A stretch of DNA of 64,000 nt from Aeromonas aquatica (GTDB lineage Bacteria; Pseudomonadota; Gammaproteobacteria; Enterobacterales; Aeromonadaceae), in the NCBI RefSeq assembly GCF_000764655.1, contig NZ_JRGL01000007.1:142896-206895 (forward strand). The letters run 5' to 3'. Positions within the stretch are counted from its first letter, which is position 1; the number at the start of each line of letters is the position of its first letter. Of the stretch, positions 8,311-17,418 are shown piece after piece. The notes under the pieces were generated by a model. The model was not told the DNA's origin. It made no database searches and was given only the letters and a program-made list of their open reading frames with translations. The position numbers and the translations under genes were made by a program.

Positions 8311-8343
8311 AGAAGAGGCGCCCAGGGGCGCCTCTTCTGTTTT
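8311..8343 (+). terminator. Terminator of the CidA/LrgB operon
   Basis: A perfect 13-bp stem (AGAAGAGGCGCCC with GGGCGCCTCTTCT) with a 2-nt centre, then GTTTTCC. The next 176 nt up to metL hold only a weak TCACGA/TCGTGA inverted repeat and no gene I can support. Confidence 0.9.
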
Positions 8344-8519
8344 CCTCACTTTAATACGCTTTAGAACCTTTCTACGATCTGTCGCGAGAGGCCGTCAGCA
8401 AGGTAAAGAGCAGCGCAGGAACCGGAATGTATATGAATACATGAGCCCTCTTGGTTACAAACAAGCGAGCAGCACATGAGCCTTGATCACGACCTCGCAG
8501 TAAGATCGTGAACAGGTTC

Positions 8520-10946
8520 TTACAGGCTGGCGCAGATCTGCCACAGATCGTACTGAATGGCGGCCGCCGTCACCTCGCGCCCCGCCCCCGGCCCCTGAAT
8601 GACCAGCGGGTTGGTGCGATAGCTGTCGCTCTCGATGGCGAACACGTTGTCACAGGGCAAGAGGTTGGCGAACGGATGGTGCGGCTCCAGGGTCTCAAGC
8701 CCGACCCGCGCCTTGCCGTCATGCTCGAAGCGGGCCACGTAGCGCAGCACCTTGCCGACCCGGCGTGCCCCCTCGAACGCGCTCTGGATGGGATCATCCA
8801 GCTCCTTGAGCCTGTCCATGAACTGATCCGTGCTGACCTTGCGCAGGGCCACGGGCACCAGATTCTCCAGCTCGATATCGGCGGAATCGAGCTCGAAGCC
8901 CGCCTCCCGCGCCAGGATCAGCAGCTTGCGGCGCACGTCCTGGCCGGAGAGATCCTCGCGGGGATCCGGCTCGGTCAGGCCGTGCTGCCAGGCCTCGTCC
9001 ACCAGCTCGGAGAAGGGGCGCGTGCCGTCATATTGCTGGAACAGCCAGGAGAGGGTGCCGGAGAAGATGCCGGAGACCCCCTGGATACGGTCGCCACTCT
9101 GGCGCAGCATCTGGATGCTGGACTGAATGGGCAGGCCCGCCCCGACGGTGGCGTTGTAGCGCCACTGCACCTGGTGATCGCGACAAGTCTGCTTGATGCG
9201 CTGGTAGAACTCGCTCTCGGCGGCGCCGGCAAACTTGTTGGCGGCGATGATGTGAATGCCGAGCTGGGCGAAGTCCGGGTAGTAGCGGCTCACCGTCTCG
9301 CTGGCGGTCATGTCGAGGGCTATCAGGGCATCGAAGCCGTGCTGCTCCAGCTGACCCAAGAGTTCGGGCCAGATCAGCGGCTTGGGATCGAACCTGTCAC
9401 GCACCTTGAGGGGATCCAGCCCCTCCTCGTCCAGCAGGCCGCCCTTGGAGTCGAACACCCCGTAGAGAGTCAGCGCCAGATTGAGTTCATGTTCGAGGCG
9501 CGCCTTCTCGCGGCCATAGAGGCTGAGCCAGTGGCCGCCGATGTTGCCCTTGCCGAACACCACCAGACCGACCCGGGTCGGGCGGCTGAACAGGGCGCTG
9601 TGCAGGGCGATGAGCAGGGGCTCGAGCACCACCTGGCGCAGCACGGCCACCAGGCTCAGGCCGTCTCTGGCCACCTGCACGAACTCCAGGGGTTGATCCG
9701 CCAGCAGCTGATAGAAGCGGTGGCACTGTTCGGCATTGTCGGTCACCCCGGCGCCGACCAGGGCCACCAGGCTGAAGCCCTCCTTCTGGATCAGGCCGGT
9801 GAAGCTGCCCTGCAGCTGGAAGTCCCGCAGCACCTCGAAGGCCCCTTCCGCCACCTCGAGGGTGTAGGCCAGACGCAGCACCCGCCGATCCGGCTGGCGC
9901 TGCAGGGTGAGCGGGTGGAGGCGATGGCGGGCCAGATGGGCCTCGATGGTCGCCACCGTCTGATCAAAGCTGGTCTGGGGCAGCACCTTGAGTTCGATGA
10001 GCGCTATCTGATCCACCGAGGAGACGATGCGGGCGCCGCCGGAGCGCGGTGCCCGGCGTAGTATGTGGGTGCAACCCTCGTCCGGGTTGTAGCTGCAGCG
10101 CAGGGTGAGGCGCTGGCGGCTGTCGGCCACCGGCTGTAGGGTGCGAGAATGCAATACAGAGGAGCCGAGACGGGCCAGCTCGTTGGCCTCCGACAGGCTC
10201 AGGCGCTCCAGCAGGCGCGCCTCCTTCACCCGGCGCGGATCCGCGCTGTAGACCCCGGCCACGTCGCTCCAGATGGTGGTGGATTCCCCATCCGCCAGCG
10301 CCGCCAAGAGGCTCGCGCTATAGTCGGAGCCGTTGCGGCCGAGCAGCAAGGAGCGCCCCTCCAGATCCGCGGCGATGAAGCCGGTCACGACGATGCGGCC
10401 GGGATGTTCCGCCAGACGGGCCTTGAGCAACTCGCTGGAGATGGCGGTATCCACCTTGACCAGGGCGCCGTCTTCCGCGCGCAGGAAGCTGCGGGCGTCG
10501 AGCCAGATGGCGGGCTCACCACGGCTGCTGAGCAGGGCGGCCAACAGGCGCGCCGACCACACCTCGCCGAAGGCGAGCAGGCCGTTGCGCTCGAAGCGAT
10601 CGAACTGCCCCTCCAGGGTCTTGGCGATCAGCTGGGTATCGTCGGCGAGCTGCTTGCTCAAATCGAGCTGCAGTTCCCCCTCCAGCAGGCCGTCGATCAG
10701 ACTCTGCTGATAGGCGTGCAGGGCGGTGATGGCCTCGCCGGCGGCCTCGTCCCCGGCTTCCGCCAGCTCCACCAGCTGGATCAGCCGGTTGGTGGTCTTG
10801 CCGGCGGCGGAGACCACGATCAGTTCATGGCCGCCGACCTGCTGCTCGACGATGGCCGCGACCCGGCGATAACAGACCGGATCCGCCAGACTGCTGCCGC
10901 CAAACTTGTGCACATGGCGCCGCTTCAGTACCGCTTCTGCTGCCAC
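8520..10946 (-). CDS. metL: Bifunctional aspartate kinase / homoserine dehydrogenase II
   Basis: A fused enzyme of 808 residues that catalyses the first and third steps from aspartate to homoserine for methionine. The kinase half opens with HKFGGSSLADP and carries LLGRNGSDYSASLLAALA. The dehydrogenase half has the NAD(P)-binding VGLVVFGKGNIGGHWL, the segment SGIFSGTLSWLF and the catalytic region LTEPDPREDLSGQDVRRKLLILAREAG. MetL is preferred over ThrA because metB is directly upstream and no thrBC follows. I chose the GTG at 10946: AAGGAGAGG lies just before it and the N-terminus then matches E. coli MetL. An ATG at 10973 would add nine residues. Confidence 0.94.
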   Translation of the reverse strand: MAAEAVLKRRHVHKFGGSSLADPVCYRRVAAIVEQQVGGHELIVVSAAGKTTNRLIQLVELAEAGDEAAGEAITALHAYQQSLIDGLLEGELQLDLSKQLADDTQLIAKTLEGQFDRFERNGLLAFGEVWSARLLAALLSSRGEPAIWLDARSFLRAEDGALVKVDTAISSELLKARLAEHPGRIVVTGFIAADLEGRSLLLGRNGSDYSASLLAALADGESTTIWSDVAGVYSADPRRVKEARLLERLSLSEANELARLGSSVLHSRTLQPVADSRQRLTLRCSYNPDEGCTHILRRAPRSGGARIVSSVDQIALIELKVLPQTSFDQTVATIEAHLARHRLHPLTLQRQPDRRVLRLAYTLEVAEGAFEVLRDFQLQGSFTGLIQKEGFSLVALVGAGVTDNAEQCHRFYQLLADQPLEFVQVARDGLSLVAVLRQVVLEPLLIALHSALFSRPTRVGLVVFGKGNIGGHWLSLYGREKARLEHELNLALTLYGVFDSKGGLLDEEGLDPLKVRDRFDPKPLIWPELLGQLEQHGFDALIALDMTASETVSRYYPDFAQLGIHIIAANKFAGAAESEFYQRIKQTCRDHQVQWRYNATVGAGLPIQSSIQMLRQSGDRIQGVSGIFSGTLSWLFQQYDGTRPFSELVDEAWQHGLTEPDPREDLSGQDVRRKLLILAREAGFELDSADIELENLVPVALRKVSTDQFMDRLKELDDPIQSAFEGARRVGKVLRYVARFEHDGKARVGLETLEPHHPFANLLPCDNVFAIESDSYRTNPLVIQGPGAGREVTAAAIQYDLWQICASL

Positions 10947-11079
10947 TGCTACCTCTCCTTGCTGCTGTTCCATTTAGATCACCACCTGTTCCTGCGTCTT
11001 GCTGCCGGCAGCACGCCCTGTCCGTGGGTCGGCGAACCTGCCGATACCCTCTCCCGTGCGGCTGGCTGCCGTGCCGTTA

Positions 11080-12249
11080 TTAGTTTGCCTGTTGCGCCAA
11101 CTGCGCCTGTTCAAAAGCCTGGGCCAGATCGGCCACCAGGTCGTCACCGTGTTCTATACCCACCGACAGGCGCAGCAGCTGGGCGCTGATGCCCGCCGCA
11201 TGTTGCGCCGCTGGGGTCATGGCCCTGTGGGTCATGCTGGCGGGATGGGCCACCAGACTCTCCACCCCGCCGAGGGATTCCGCCACGGAGAAGAGGCGCA
11301 GCGCATCCAGGAAGGCGCGCAGCCCCGCCTCATTGCAATCGAGCTCAAAACTTAGCATGGCGCCGAAGCCGGACTGTTGACGGCGCGCAATCTCGTGGCC
11401 CGGATGGCTCGGCAGGCTGGGGTGATAGATGGTTTTCACCAGCGGCTGCTGTTGCAGGAAGGCGAGGATCCTGTCCGTGTTCTCCTGGTGGGTACGCAGG
11501 CGCGGCGCCAGGGTACGCAAGCCCCGCAGGGTGAGGTAGGAATCAAAGGCACCCGAGGTCAGCCCCAGACAGTTGGCCCACCACACCAGGGAGTCGGCCA
11601 GTGCCTGCTCCTTGGCGATGGCGACCCCGCCCACCACGTCGGAGTGGCCGTTGATGTACTTGGTGGTGGAGTGCACCACCACATCCGCGCCCAGCGCCAG
11701 CGGTTGCTGCAACAGCGGCGAGAGGAAGGTGTTGTCCACCGCCACCTGGGCGCCCACCTCGTGGGCCGCGGCGGCGATGGCGGCCACGTCCACCACCCGC
11801 AGCAGCGGGTTGGAGGGAGTCTCCACCCACACCAGCGCCGGTTTCTGGGCGAGCGCCTCGGCCAGGGCCGTCTCGTCCCCCTGATCCACGAACTGCACCC
11901 TGTAGTGGCCCTTGGCCGCCAGGTATTCGAACAGGCGCCAGGTGCCGCCGTAGCAGTCGTGAGGGGCCAGCAGCAGATCACCGGCCTTGAGCAGAGCCGT
12001 GGTCACCAGATGGACGGCGCCCATGCCGGTGCCGGTCACCACGGCGCCCGCCCCCCCTTCCAGCGCCGCCAGCGCGTCCGCCAGGTTGGAGCGGGTCGGG
12101 TTGCCGGAGCGGGCATAATCGTATTGACGGGGTTCGCCAAAATCGGCAAAGGTGTAGTTGCTGGAGAGGTAGATGGGCGGCACCACGGCACCGTGTTGCT
12201 GGTCTGTCTCAATCCCGGTACGTACCGCCAGGGTGGCCTTGTGGGTCAT
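11080..12249 (-). CDS. metB: Cystathionine gamma-synthase
   Basis: A 389-residue PLP enzyme joining an activated homoserine ester with cysteine to give cystathionine, a committed step of methionine synthesis. Family marks: MTHKATLAVRTGIETDQQHGAVVPPIYLSSNYTF, YDYARSGNPTR, GTGMGAVHLVTTALL, and the PLP lysine in VVVHSTTKYINGHSDVVGG. AAGGAGAG precedes the ATG. It is first in metBL, about 130 nt from metL, and transcribed away from metJ. Tandem met boxes in the shared upstream region show MetJ repression, so high S-adenosylmethionine should switch it off. Confidence 0.95.
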   Translation of the reverse strand: MTHKATLAVRTGIETDQQHGAVVPPIYLSSNYTFADFGEPRQYDYARSGNPTRSNLADALAALEGGAGAVVTGTGMGAVHLVTTALLKAGDLLLAPHDCYGGTWRLFEYLAAKGHYRVQFVDQGDETALAEALAQKPALVWVETPSNPLLRVVDVAAIAAAAHEVGAQVAVDNTFLSPLLQQPLALGADVVVHSTTKYINGHSDVVGGVAIAKEQALADSLVWWANCLGLTSGAFDSYLTLRGLRTLAPRLRTHQENTDRILAFLQQQPLVKTIYHPSLPSHPGHEIARRQQSGFGAMLSFELDCNEAGLRAFLDALRLFSVAESLGGVESLVAHPASMTHRAMTPAAQHAAGISAQLLRLSVGIEHGDDLVADLAQAFEQAQLAQQAN

Positions 12250-12365
12250 TATTCTCTCCTTGAATCTCTCTTGGGTCGCGCCGGACAGACAGCCCGGCAG
12301 GCATCCCCCGCCATTGCTGGCCATATTGCTGGCCTATGGTGAATCACCTTACGCCAGTGCAAAAA

Positions 12366-12397
12366 AGCCGTCAACACTTCTAGACGTCTAAATGGCT
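12366..12397. promoter_or_regulatory. Tandem met boxes (MetJ operator) between metB and metJ
   Basis: Four contiguous 8-mers match the met box AGACGTCT: AGCCGTCA (6 of 8), ACACTTCT (6 of 8), AGACGTCT (8 of 8, at 12382-12389) and AAATGGCT (5 of 8). MetJ dimers bind such tandem boxes cooperatively with S-adenosylmethionine. The array sits in the divergent intergenic region, so it can repress both metBL and metJ. Confidence 0.88.
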
Positions 12398-12470
12398 TTG
12401 CTGTTGGATTGCCATCTAATTCCGTAAGGGTTAAAATCCGCGCTCACGGCCAAATGAGAACAGGTGAATC

Positions 12471-12794
12471 ATGGGTACAGAGTGGAACGGCGACTACGTC
12501 AGCCCCTATGCGGAACACGGTAAGAAGAGCGAACAGGTCAAGAAGATTACCGTCTCGATCCCGCTCAAGGTGCTGAAGGTGTTGACCGATGAGCGCACCC
12601 GTCGCCAGGTGAACAACCTGCGTCATGCGACCAACAGCGAGCTGCTCTGTGAGGCCTTCCTGCACGCGTTTACCGGCCAGCCGCTGCCCGGTGACGACGA
12701 CTTGCGCAAGGACCATCCGGACAGCGTCCCTGCCGAGGCGCGCGCCATCATGGAAGCGCTGGGCAAAGAGATCGAAGATTTCGACGTCGAATAA
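12471..12794 (+). CDS. metJ: Methionine repressor MetJ
   Basis: A 107-residue ribbon-helix-helix repressor that uses S-adenosylmethionine as corepressor. The DNA-binding strand and helices are the conserved [56 protein letters not shown]. Length and sequence match the family (105 aa in E. coli). It is divergent from metB with tandem met boxes between them, so it should control itself and metBL. No other gene is likely to be cotranscribed with it except perhaps the AraC gene that starts 11 nt later. Confidence 0.97.
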   Translation: MGTEWNGDYVSPYAEHGKKSEQVKKITVSIPLKVLKVLTDERTRRQVNNLRHATNSELLCEAFLHAFTGQPLPGDDDLRKDHPDSVPAEARAIMEALGKEIEDFDVE

Positions 12795-12804
12795 TCCTCG
12801 CTAT

Positions 12805-13587
12805 ATGGCAAAGAGTGATCCTTCTTCGATGACGCGGCCCCGGGCCGCGTCATTGCCATCTGCCCCACCCCCTTTCAGCCTGCGCCGCTACCAGAGCGAC
12901 ATCAGCAGCCATCGCCACGACTTCGCCCAGCTGGTGATCCCCCTCGACGGCCCCATCGAGATAGAGGTGCAGGGCAAGGGCCAGCGCCTCCTCCCCGGCT
13001 TCGCCTGCGTGATAGCCCCCGGCGAGCGGCACGACTTCGCGGCCGATCCGGCGCTCTCCTTCCTGGTGCAGGAGAGCCACTGGCTGCCGGAGGCGCTCGC
13101 GGGCCACCCCTTTATCGAGCTGGATGAACCCCAGCGCCACTACCTCGCCTTCCTGCACCGGATGGTGGCAGAGGGTCGGCAGGTGGCCGGCATGGAGCAG
13201 GTCTGGCTCGGGCTGCTGGCCGAGTCACAGGGCGTGGGCCCCGCCATGGCTCCTCCCATAGCCCCCCGAATCGCCAGAGTGCAGCGCCATATCGAGGCCC
13301 ACCTCGCCGAGCCGCTCGACAACGAGCGACTCGCCGGCGTTGCCTGCCTCGGCCAGAGCCAGTTCAAGCACGCCTTTCGCCAGCAGCTCGGCATGAGCGT
13401 CTCCCATTACATCCGGGGGCGGCGTATGGCGCTAGCGCGCACCCTGTTGAGCCAGAGCGCCCTGCCCATCGGTGACGTCGCCTGCCGGGTCGGTTACCAG
13501 AATCAGGGGGCCTTCGCCGAACGCTTCCTGGCCGAGACTGGGCTGACCCCCTCGGCCTGGCGCCAGCAAAACGGCCGGTTGCCGTAA
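12805..13587 (+). CDS. AraC-family transcriptional regulator with cupin-like N-terminus
   Basis: A 260-residue regulator. Residues about 20-130 resemble the cupin sensing domain of AraC proteins ([15 protein letters not shown], ..[17 protein letters not shown]), and the C-terminal ~100 residues hold the two helix-turn-helix motifs ([31 protein letters not shown] and [33 protein letters not shown]). It begins 11 nt after metJ, with ATGs at 12805 and 12829 and no strong ribosome-binding site for either, so the start is uncertain. Its target genes are unknown, with no divergent partner beyond metJ. Confidence 0.85.
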   Translation: MAKSDPSSMTRPRAASLPSAPPPFSLRRYQSDISSHRHDFAQLVIPLDGPIEIEVQGKGQRLLPGFACVIAPGERHDFAADPALSFLVQESHWLPEALAGHPFIELDEPQRHYLAFLHRMVAEGRQVAGMEQVWLGLLAESQGVGPAMAPPIAPRIARVQRHIEAHLAEPLDNERLAGVACLGQSQFKHAFRQQLGMSVSHYIRGRRMALARTLLSQSALPIGDVACRVGYQNQGAFAERFLAETGLTPSAWRQQNGRLP

Positions 13588-13666
13588 CGCGCCGGCTCTG
13601 CGCCGAAGACAAGCCGGACCCGGATCGGGCATGCTGGCGGACATGGACGACACGCGAGGAGAGCAG

Positions 13667-14005
13667 ATGCAGACCATAAGCTGGCAGCAGTTCGAGATGG
13701 TGGAGCTGAGAGTGGGCACCCTGGTGCGGGTCGAGCCCTTCCCCGAGGCGCGCAAGCCCGCCTACAAGGTGTGGGCGGATTTCGGTCCCGAGCTCGGGGT
13801 GCGCAAGAGCAGCGCTCAGATCACGGACCTCTACCAACCGGAAGAGCTGGTGGGGCGCCAGATCGTCGCGGTGGTGAACTTCCCGCCCAAGCAGATCGGC
13901 CCCATCCAGTCGGAGTTTCTGCTCACCGGTTTCTACCGGGCCGACGGCGCCGTGGTGATGGCCATCCCGGAGCAGGCGGTGGATAACGGCGCCAAGCTGG
14001 GCTGA
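13667..14005 (+). CDS. CsaA-type tRNA-binding-domain protein
   Basis: A 112-residue stand-alone tRNA-binding (OB-fold) protein of the CsaA group, chaperone-like in Bacillus and structurally like the C-terminal domain of methionyl-tRNA synthetase. Family signatures are clear: [49 protein letters not shown] and [28 protein letters not shown] precedes the ATG at 13667; the longer frame to 13631 is not needed. It is a single gene with its own terminator, and its cellular role is unclear. Confidence 0.92.
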   Translation: MQTISWQQFEMVELRVGTLVRVEPFPEARKPAYKVWADFGPELGVRKSSAQITDLYQPEELVGRQIVAVVNFPPKQIGPIQSEFLLTGFYRADGAVVMAIPEQAVDNGAKLG

Positions 14006-14023
14006 GCGCTCAGTCAGAACGCA

Positions 14024-14056
14024 AAGAGGCGACCCCGGGGTCGCCTCTTCTTTTTC
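14024..14056. terminator. Bidirectional terminator between csaA and the permease gene
   Basis: A 12-bp stem (AAGAGGCGACCC with GGGTCGCCTCTT) with a 2-nt centre, followed on the plus strand by CTTTTTC. The AA-rich left side may serve the convergent permease gene. Confidence 0.88.
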
Positions 14057-14073
14057 TGGCCGCAGCGCCGCTG

Positions 14074-15342
14074 TTACTTAAGCAGGCTGAAGACCAGGGC
14101 CGAGACCGCCAGCGACCCGGTCAGCAGGATGAAGCCGTTCACCCAGCCCTGACGGAAGCGGGCCAGCGCCTCCACCCTGTAGATGGCCACCACCGGCATG
14201 ATGAACAGGATCATGGCGATGACGGGGCCGGAGAGGGTCTCCATCAGGCCGAGGATGCCGGGGTTGAGCACCGCCGCCCCCCAGATGGCGAAGAACATCA
14301 GCGCGATGCCGAGCCTGTCCGCCTTCGCAATCGACAGGCCGGTGGGCTTGGCGATCAGGCTCTTGAGGCTCTCCCGCGCCCCCAGGAAGTGGCCGAGGAA
14401 GGAGGAGCTGATGGCGATGAAGGCGATGAGCGGCCCCAGGGTGATGATCACCGGGTTATCGGTGATGTTGGCGAGATAGGAGAGCACCGAGACGTTCTGG
14501 GCCTTGGCCTCGGCCAGCTGCAGCGGGGAGAGGCTCAGCACGCAGGAGAAGACGAAGAACAGCACGAAGCCCACCAGCATGACGGTGGTGTTGCGCAGGA
14601 TCAGGCCGCTCCTGGCCTCCGCCTGCTCGCCATATTCACGGCGCTGCACGTTGGCGAAGCCGGAGATGGCGGCGGCATGGCTGAAGGCGAAGACGGTCAC
14701 CGGCAGCGCCAGCCAGACGGTGTTGAGGAAGCTGGCGCCGTCGAAGGCGGTCACCTCCGGCCACTGCCACTGGGGGATCAGGTAGCAGGAGAGCGCCGCC
14801 AGGATGGCCGCCAGCGGATAGACCATGAAGGCGAAGGCCCGCAGCATCGCCTTCTCGCCGGCCATCATCACCGCGATCATGGCAAACACCAGCAGGCCGG
14901 AGAGCATCACCCGGTTCGGGGTCGCCATGCCGAGCTGGTTGACCATGAAGCTCTCCACCGTGTTGGTCAGCCCTACCCCGTAGATGAGCAGGATGGGGAA
15001 GATGGAGAGGAAGTAGAGCGCCGAGATGAGGCGGCCGGCCATCTTGCCGAAGTGCTCCTCCGCCACCTCGGTGAAGTCGGCCTGGGGACGGGAGGAGGAC
15101 AACACGAAGCGGGCCAGCCCGCGGTGCGCCAGGAAGGTCATGGGACCGGCCAGCACGGCCACTATGAGCAGGGGCCAGATCCCGCCGAGACCCAGGTTGA
15201 TGGGCAGGAACAGGATGCCCGCGCCGACCGCGGTGCCAAACAGGCTGATCACCCAGTGGGTGTCGTGACGACGCCAGCCGGTGTGGGCGATGACGGATTG
15301 GGAACCGGACAGCTCCCGGGTGACCTCTGCAGATAAACTCAT
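14074..15342 (-). CDS. Hydroxy/aromatic amino acid permease family, SdaC-like serine transporter
   Basis: A 422-residue inner-membrane transporter with about eleven hydrophobic segments. DTHWVISLFGTAVGAGILFLPINLGLGGIWPLL is the hallmark first segment of the SdaC/TdcC branch of the HAAAP family, which brings in serine or threonine with protons. Also seen: FVLSSSRPQADFTEVAEEHFGK and FAFSHAAAISGFANVQRREYG. Substrate choice within the branch cannot be fixed, but serine is most likely. It stands alone, with a long AT-rich upstream region holding an inverted repeat. Confidence 0.88.
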   Translation of the reverse strand: MSLSAEVTRELSGSQSVIAHTGWRRHDTHWVISLFGTAVGAGILFLPINLGLGGIWPLLIVAVLAGPMTFLAHRGLARFVLSSSRPQADFTEVAEEHFGKMAGRLISALYFLSIFPILLIYGVGLTNTVESFMVNQLGMATPNRVMLSGLLVFAMIAVMMAGEKAMLRAFAFMVYPLAAILAALSCYLIPQWQWPEVTAFDGASFLNTVWLALPVTVFAFSHAAAISGFANVQRREYGEQAEARSGLILRNTTVMLVGFVLFFVFSCVLSLSPLQLAEAKAQNVSVLSYLANITDNPVIITLGPLIAFIAISSSFLGHFLGARESLKSLIAKPTGLSIAKADRLGIALMFFAIWGAAVLNPGILGLMETLSGPVIAMILFIMPVVAIYRVEALARFRQGWVNGFILLTGSLAVSALVFSLLK

Positions 15343-15566
15343 CGTTAATTCACTTTTTGTCAGTATTTAAATCTGCAGTCATTGTGCTATCTCAGCATTT
15401 AATTCTCAAAACTCGGCACTGGCAGATCCCACTGCCAAAGCTCGCGTCGACCAGTGAGATTGGGAACAGGATCTTGCCCTCCTAATTCATAAAATCTGCA
15501 TATTGGCAGTATTATGATATATAAAACCAAAATATCATTGCTGGTTAATTTTTTATTTTGGAAGAG

Positions 15567-15587
15567 GTGTAATTATCAGAATTACAC
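15567..15587. promoter_or_regulatory. Inverted repeat upstream of the permease gene
   Basis: GTGTAATT and AATTACAC are perfect 8-bp arms around a 5-nt centre. This symmetry in an AT-rich upstream region suits an operator. It recalls a TyrR box (TGTAAA-N6-TTTACA) but the spacing is odd by one and the sixth base differs, so the binding protein is unknown. Confidence 0.5.
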
Positions 15588-15702
15588 GATTAATCATCTT
15601 GTGCGAAGCAGGCTGACGACGATGATCCACTGCGGATGTCGCGCCTTGCCAGCGGATATCCCTATCCACCTCCACAAGGCCAGCGGATAACACCAAACAA
15701 TA

Positions 15703-15723
15703 AGGCGACCCTGAGGCCGCCCT
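15703..15723 (-). terminator. Terminator of the cysQ gene (minus strand)
   Basis: On the minus strand AGGGCGGCC and GGTCGCCTT pair with one mismatch around a short loop and are followed by ATTGTTTGG. It lies about 30 nt past the cysQ stop. Confidence 0.65.
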
Positions 15724-15754
15724 ATGATGTCGGGACAATGAAATGTCAGCCTGC

Positions 15755-16567
15755 TCAGTGAGTCAGGATCTTGCCCCAGGCGAGATCCGGGTCCCCCATC
15801 ACGATGAAGTCAGGGTTCTCCAGCGACTCCGTCTCGTTGTAGCTCAGCGGCTGCAGGGTCAGGCTGAGGATGCGACCACCGGCCGCCTCGACGATGCACT
15901 GGGCGGCGGCGGTATCCCACTCGCCGGTGGGGCCGAGGCGCACATAGCAGTCGGCAGCCCCCTCCGCCACCAGGCAGGACTTCAGCGAGCTGGAGCCGAG
16001 CGGGATCAGCTCGTAGTTGATGGCCGGGTTGAGGCGGCGGGTCAGCATCTCCAGCTTCTGGCGCCGGCTGATGGCCACCACCAGCGCATCCGGCTGATCA
16101 TGCTCGTGATGCATGGCGCTGATGGGATAGATCTCGCCGGCGGCCTCCTTGAAGGCGCCGTGACCGCGCACCGCCCAGTAGAGCACGTCGGACTCGGGGG
16201 CGTAGATGACCCCGAGCACCGGCACGTTGTCCTGCACCAGGGCGATCAGGGTGGCGAAGTCGCCGCTGCCGGCGATGAACTCGCCGGTGCCGTCCAGAGG
16301 GTCCACCAGCCAGTACTGCCGCCAGTTGGCGCGCTGGCTGAAGGGCACATCGGCCGCCTCTTCGGTCAACACAGGGATATGGGGAGTGAGCGCCGACAGC
16401 GCCTGCTTGAGGTAGGCATCGGCAGCAAGATCGGCACTGGTGACCGGGGTCGCATCCTCCTTCAGCTGACGCTCGAACTGACCGCCGTGATAGATCTCGT
16501 GAAGGATCCGCCCCGCTTCGCGGGCTATCTCCTTGACCCCAGGCACCCAGGCCAACAACTCCTGCAT
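15755..16567 (-). CDS. cysQ: 3'(2'),5'-bisphosphate nucleotidase CysQ
   Basis: A 270-residue phosphatase of the inositol monophosphatase fold that removes the 3' phosphate of PAP, a by-product of sulfate reduction, at the inner face of the membrane. Metal-site motifs are complete: TEEAAD, WLVDPLDGTGEFIAGSGDFATLIAL and GPTGEWDTAAAQCIVEAAGG. Length fits the family (246 aa in E. coli). It is downstream of nudE with a 43-nt gap and so probably cotranscribed, the same order as in many gammaproteobacteria. Confidence 0.95.
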   Translation of the reverse strand: MQELLAWVPGVKEIAREAGRILHEIYHGGQFERQLKEDATPVTSADLAADAYLKQALSALTPHIPVLTEEAADVPFSQRANWRQYWLVDPLDGTGEFIAGSGDFATLIALVQDNVPVLGVIYAPESDVLYWAVRGHGAFKEAAGEIYPISAMHHEHDQPDALVVAISRRQKLEMLTRRLNPAINYELIPLGSSSLKSCLVAEGAADCYVRLGPTGEWDTAAAQCIVEAAGGRILSLTLQPLSYNETESLENPDFIVMGDPDLAWGKILTH

Positions 16568-16610
16568 ATTGCTACCCTCTGTCTTTGATTATCTTTGCGC
16601 CCTCGAGGGG

Positions 16611-17219
16611 CTATTTTTCCTGCTCCGCCAGCCATTTCTGGGCCAGCAGCAGGGCACTGATGCTGCGCGACTCGGTGAAGTCCGGACGCGCCAGCAATTC
16701 GTCGATGCGGTTCAGTGGCCAGGGGATCACCTCGAGCGGCTCCGGCTCGTCCCCGATGCGCTGCTCCGGGTAGAGATCCCGGGCCAGCAGTATGTCCATC
16801 CGGCTGGAGAAATAGCCGGGCGCCAGCGACACCTGCTTGAGGGGGATCAGGCTGTTGGCACCGAAGCCCGCCTCCTCCATCAGCTCCCGGTTGCCCGCCT
16901 CGAAGGCGTTCTCGCCCGGATCGATCAGCCCCTTGGGGAAACCCAGCTCATAAGAGTGGGTGCCCGCCGCGTATTCGCGCACCAGCAGCAGGTGATGGGC
17001 GTCATACAGCGGCACCACCATGACGGCCCCCCGGTTGCCCCCCCGCATCCGCTCGTACACCCGCTCTTCCCCGTTGCTGAATTTGAGATGCAGGGATTCC
17101 ACCTTGAACAGGCGGCTCTCGGCCACGATCTCGGCCTTGAGGATCTCCGGCTTGCTCTTGTCCTGAGCCAGGGTCTCGACACTGAGGTGTACGGGTTTGC
17201 GCTTGTGGGGGTCACTCAT
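16611..17219 (-). CDS. nudE: ADP compounds hydrolase NudE
   Basis: A 202-residue Nudix hydrolase acting on ADP-ribose, Ap3A and NADH. The Nudix box is visible as GLIDPGENAFEAGNRELMEEAGFGAN, and the flanks (ESRLFKVESLHLKFSNGEERVYERMRGGNRGAVMVVPL, REYAAGTHSYELGFPKG) follow E. coli NudE closely. The ATG at 17219 gives an N-terminus a little longer than E. coli (186 aa); a TTG at 17255 would add 12 residues and is less likely. Upstream of cysQ in the same operon. Confidence 0.93.
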   Translation of the reverse strand: MSDPHKRKPVHLSVETLAQDKSKPEILKAEIVAESRLFKVESLHLKFSNGEERVYERMRGGNRGAVMVVPLYDAHHLLLVREYAAGTHSYELGFPKGLIDPGENAFEAGNRELMEEAGFGANSLIPLKQVSLAPGYFSSRMDILLARDLYPEQRIGDEPEPLEVIPWPLNRIDELLARPDFTESRSISALLLAQKWLAEQEK

Positions 17220-17418
17220 CAGGGGCTGACTGCTCGTTAAAAAATCGTGCTTCAAGAGTAAACGACTCCCACCACGAACACCACGGGGCCGGGGCGGGAA
17301 AGCGGTCTTAAAGATCCGCTGGAATGCCGCCTCCCCGTCGATGACTCAGGGCGCCAGGCGATCTACTCATTTCCCGACCAGCCGCCAAGCGGCGCCCTCC
17401 GGCAGGGGGCGCTGGCTA

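Larger units (their letters stand above)
15343..15754 (-). other. AT-rich intergenic region between the permease and cysQ genes
   Basis: This 412-nt stretch is clearly more AT-rich than its surroundings. It holds a TGGCAG/CTGCCA hairpin near 15423, AATCTGCA twice (about 15371 and 15495), the inverted repeat at 15567 and the cysQ terminator at its right end. I see no convincing gene. A 61-codon minus-strand frame at 15553-15738 lacks a ribosome-binding site. It probably carries the control region of the permease gene. Confidence 0.6.

Noticed and set aside
8508..10061. 517-codon plus-strand frame opposite metL
   Set aside because: Antisense shadow; metL motifs on the minus strand are complete.
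15553..15738. 61-codon minus-strand frame in the permease-cysQ gap
   Set aside because: No ribosome-binding site, no similarity I recognise, and it overlaps the cysQ terminator and an inverted repeat.
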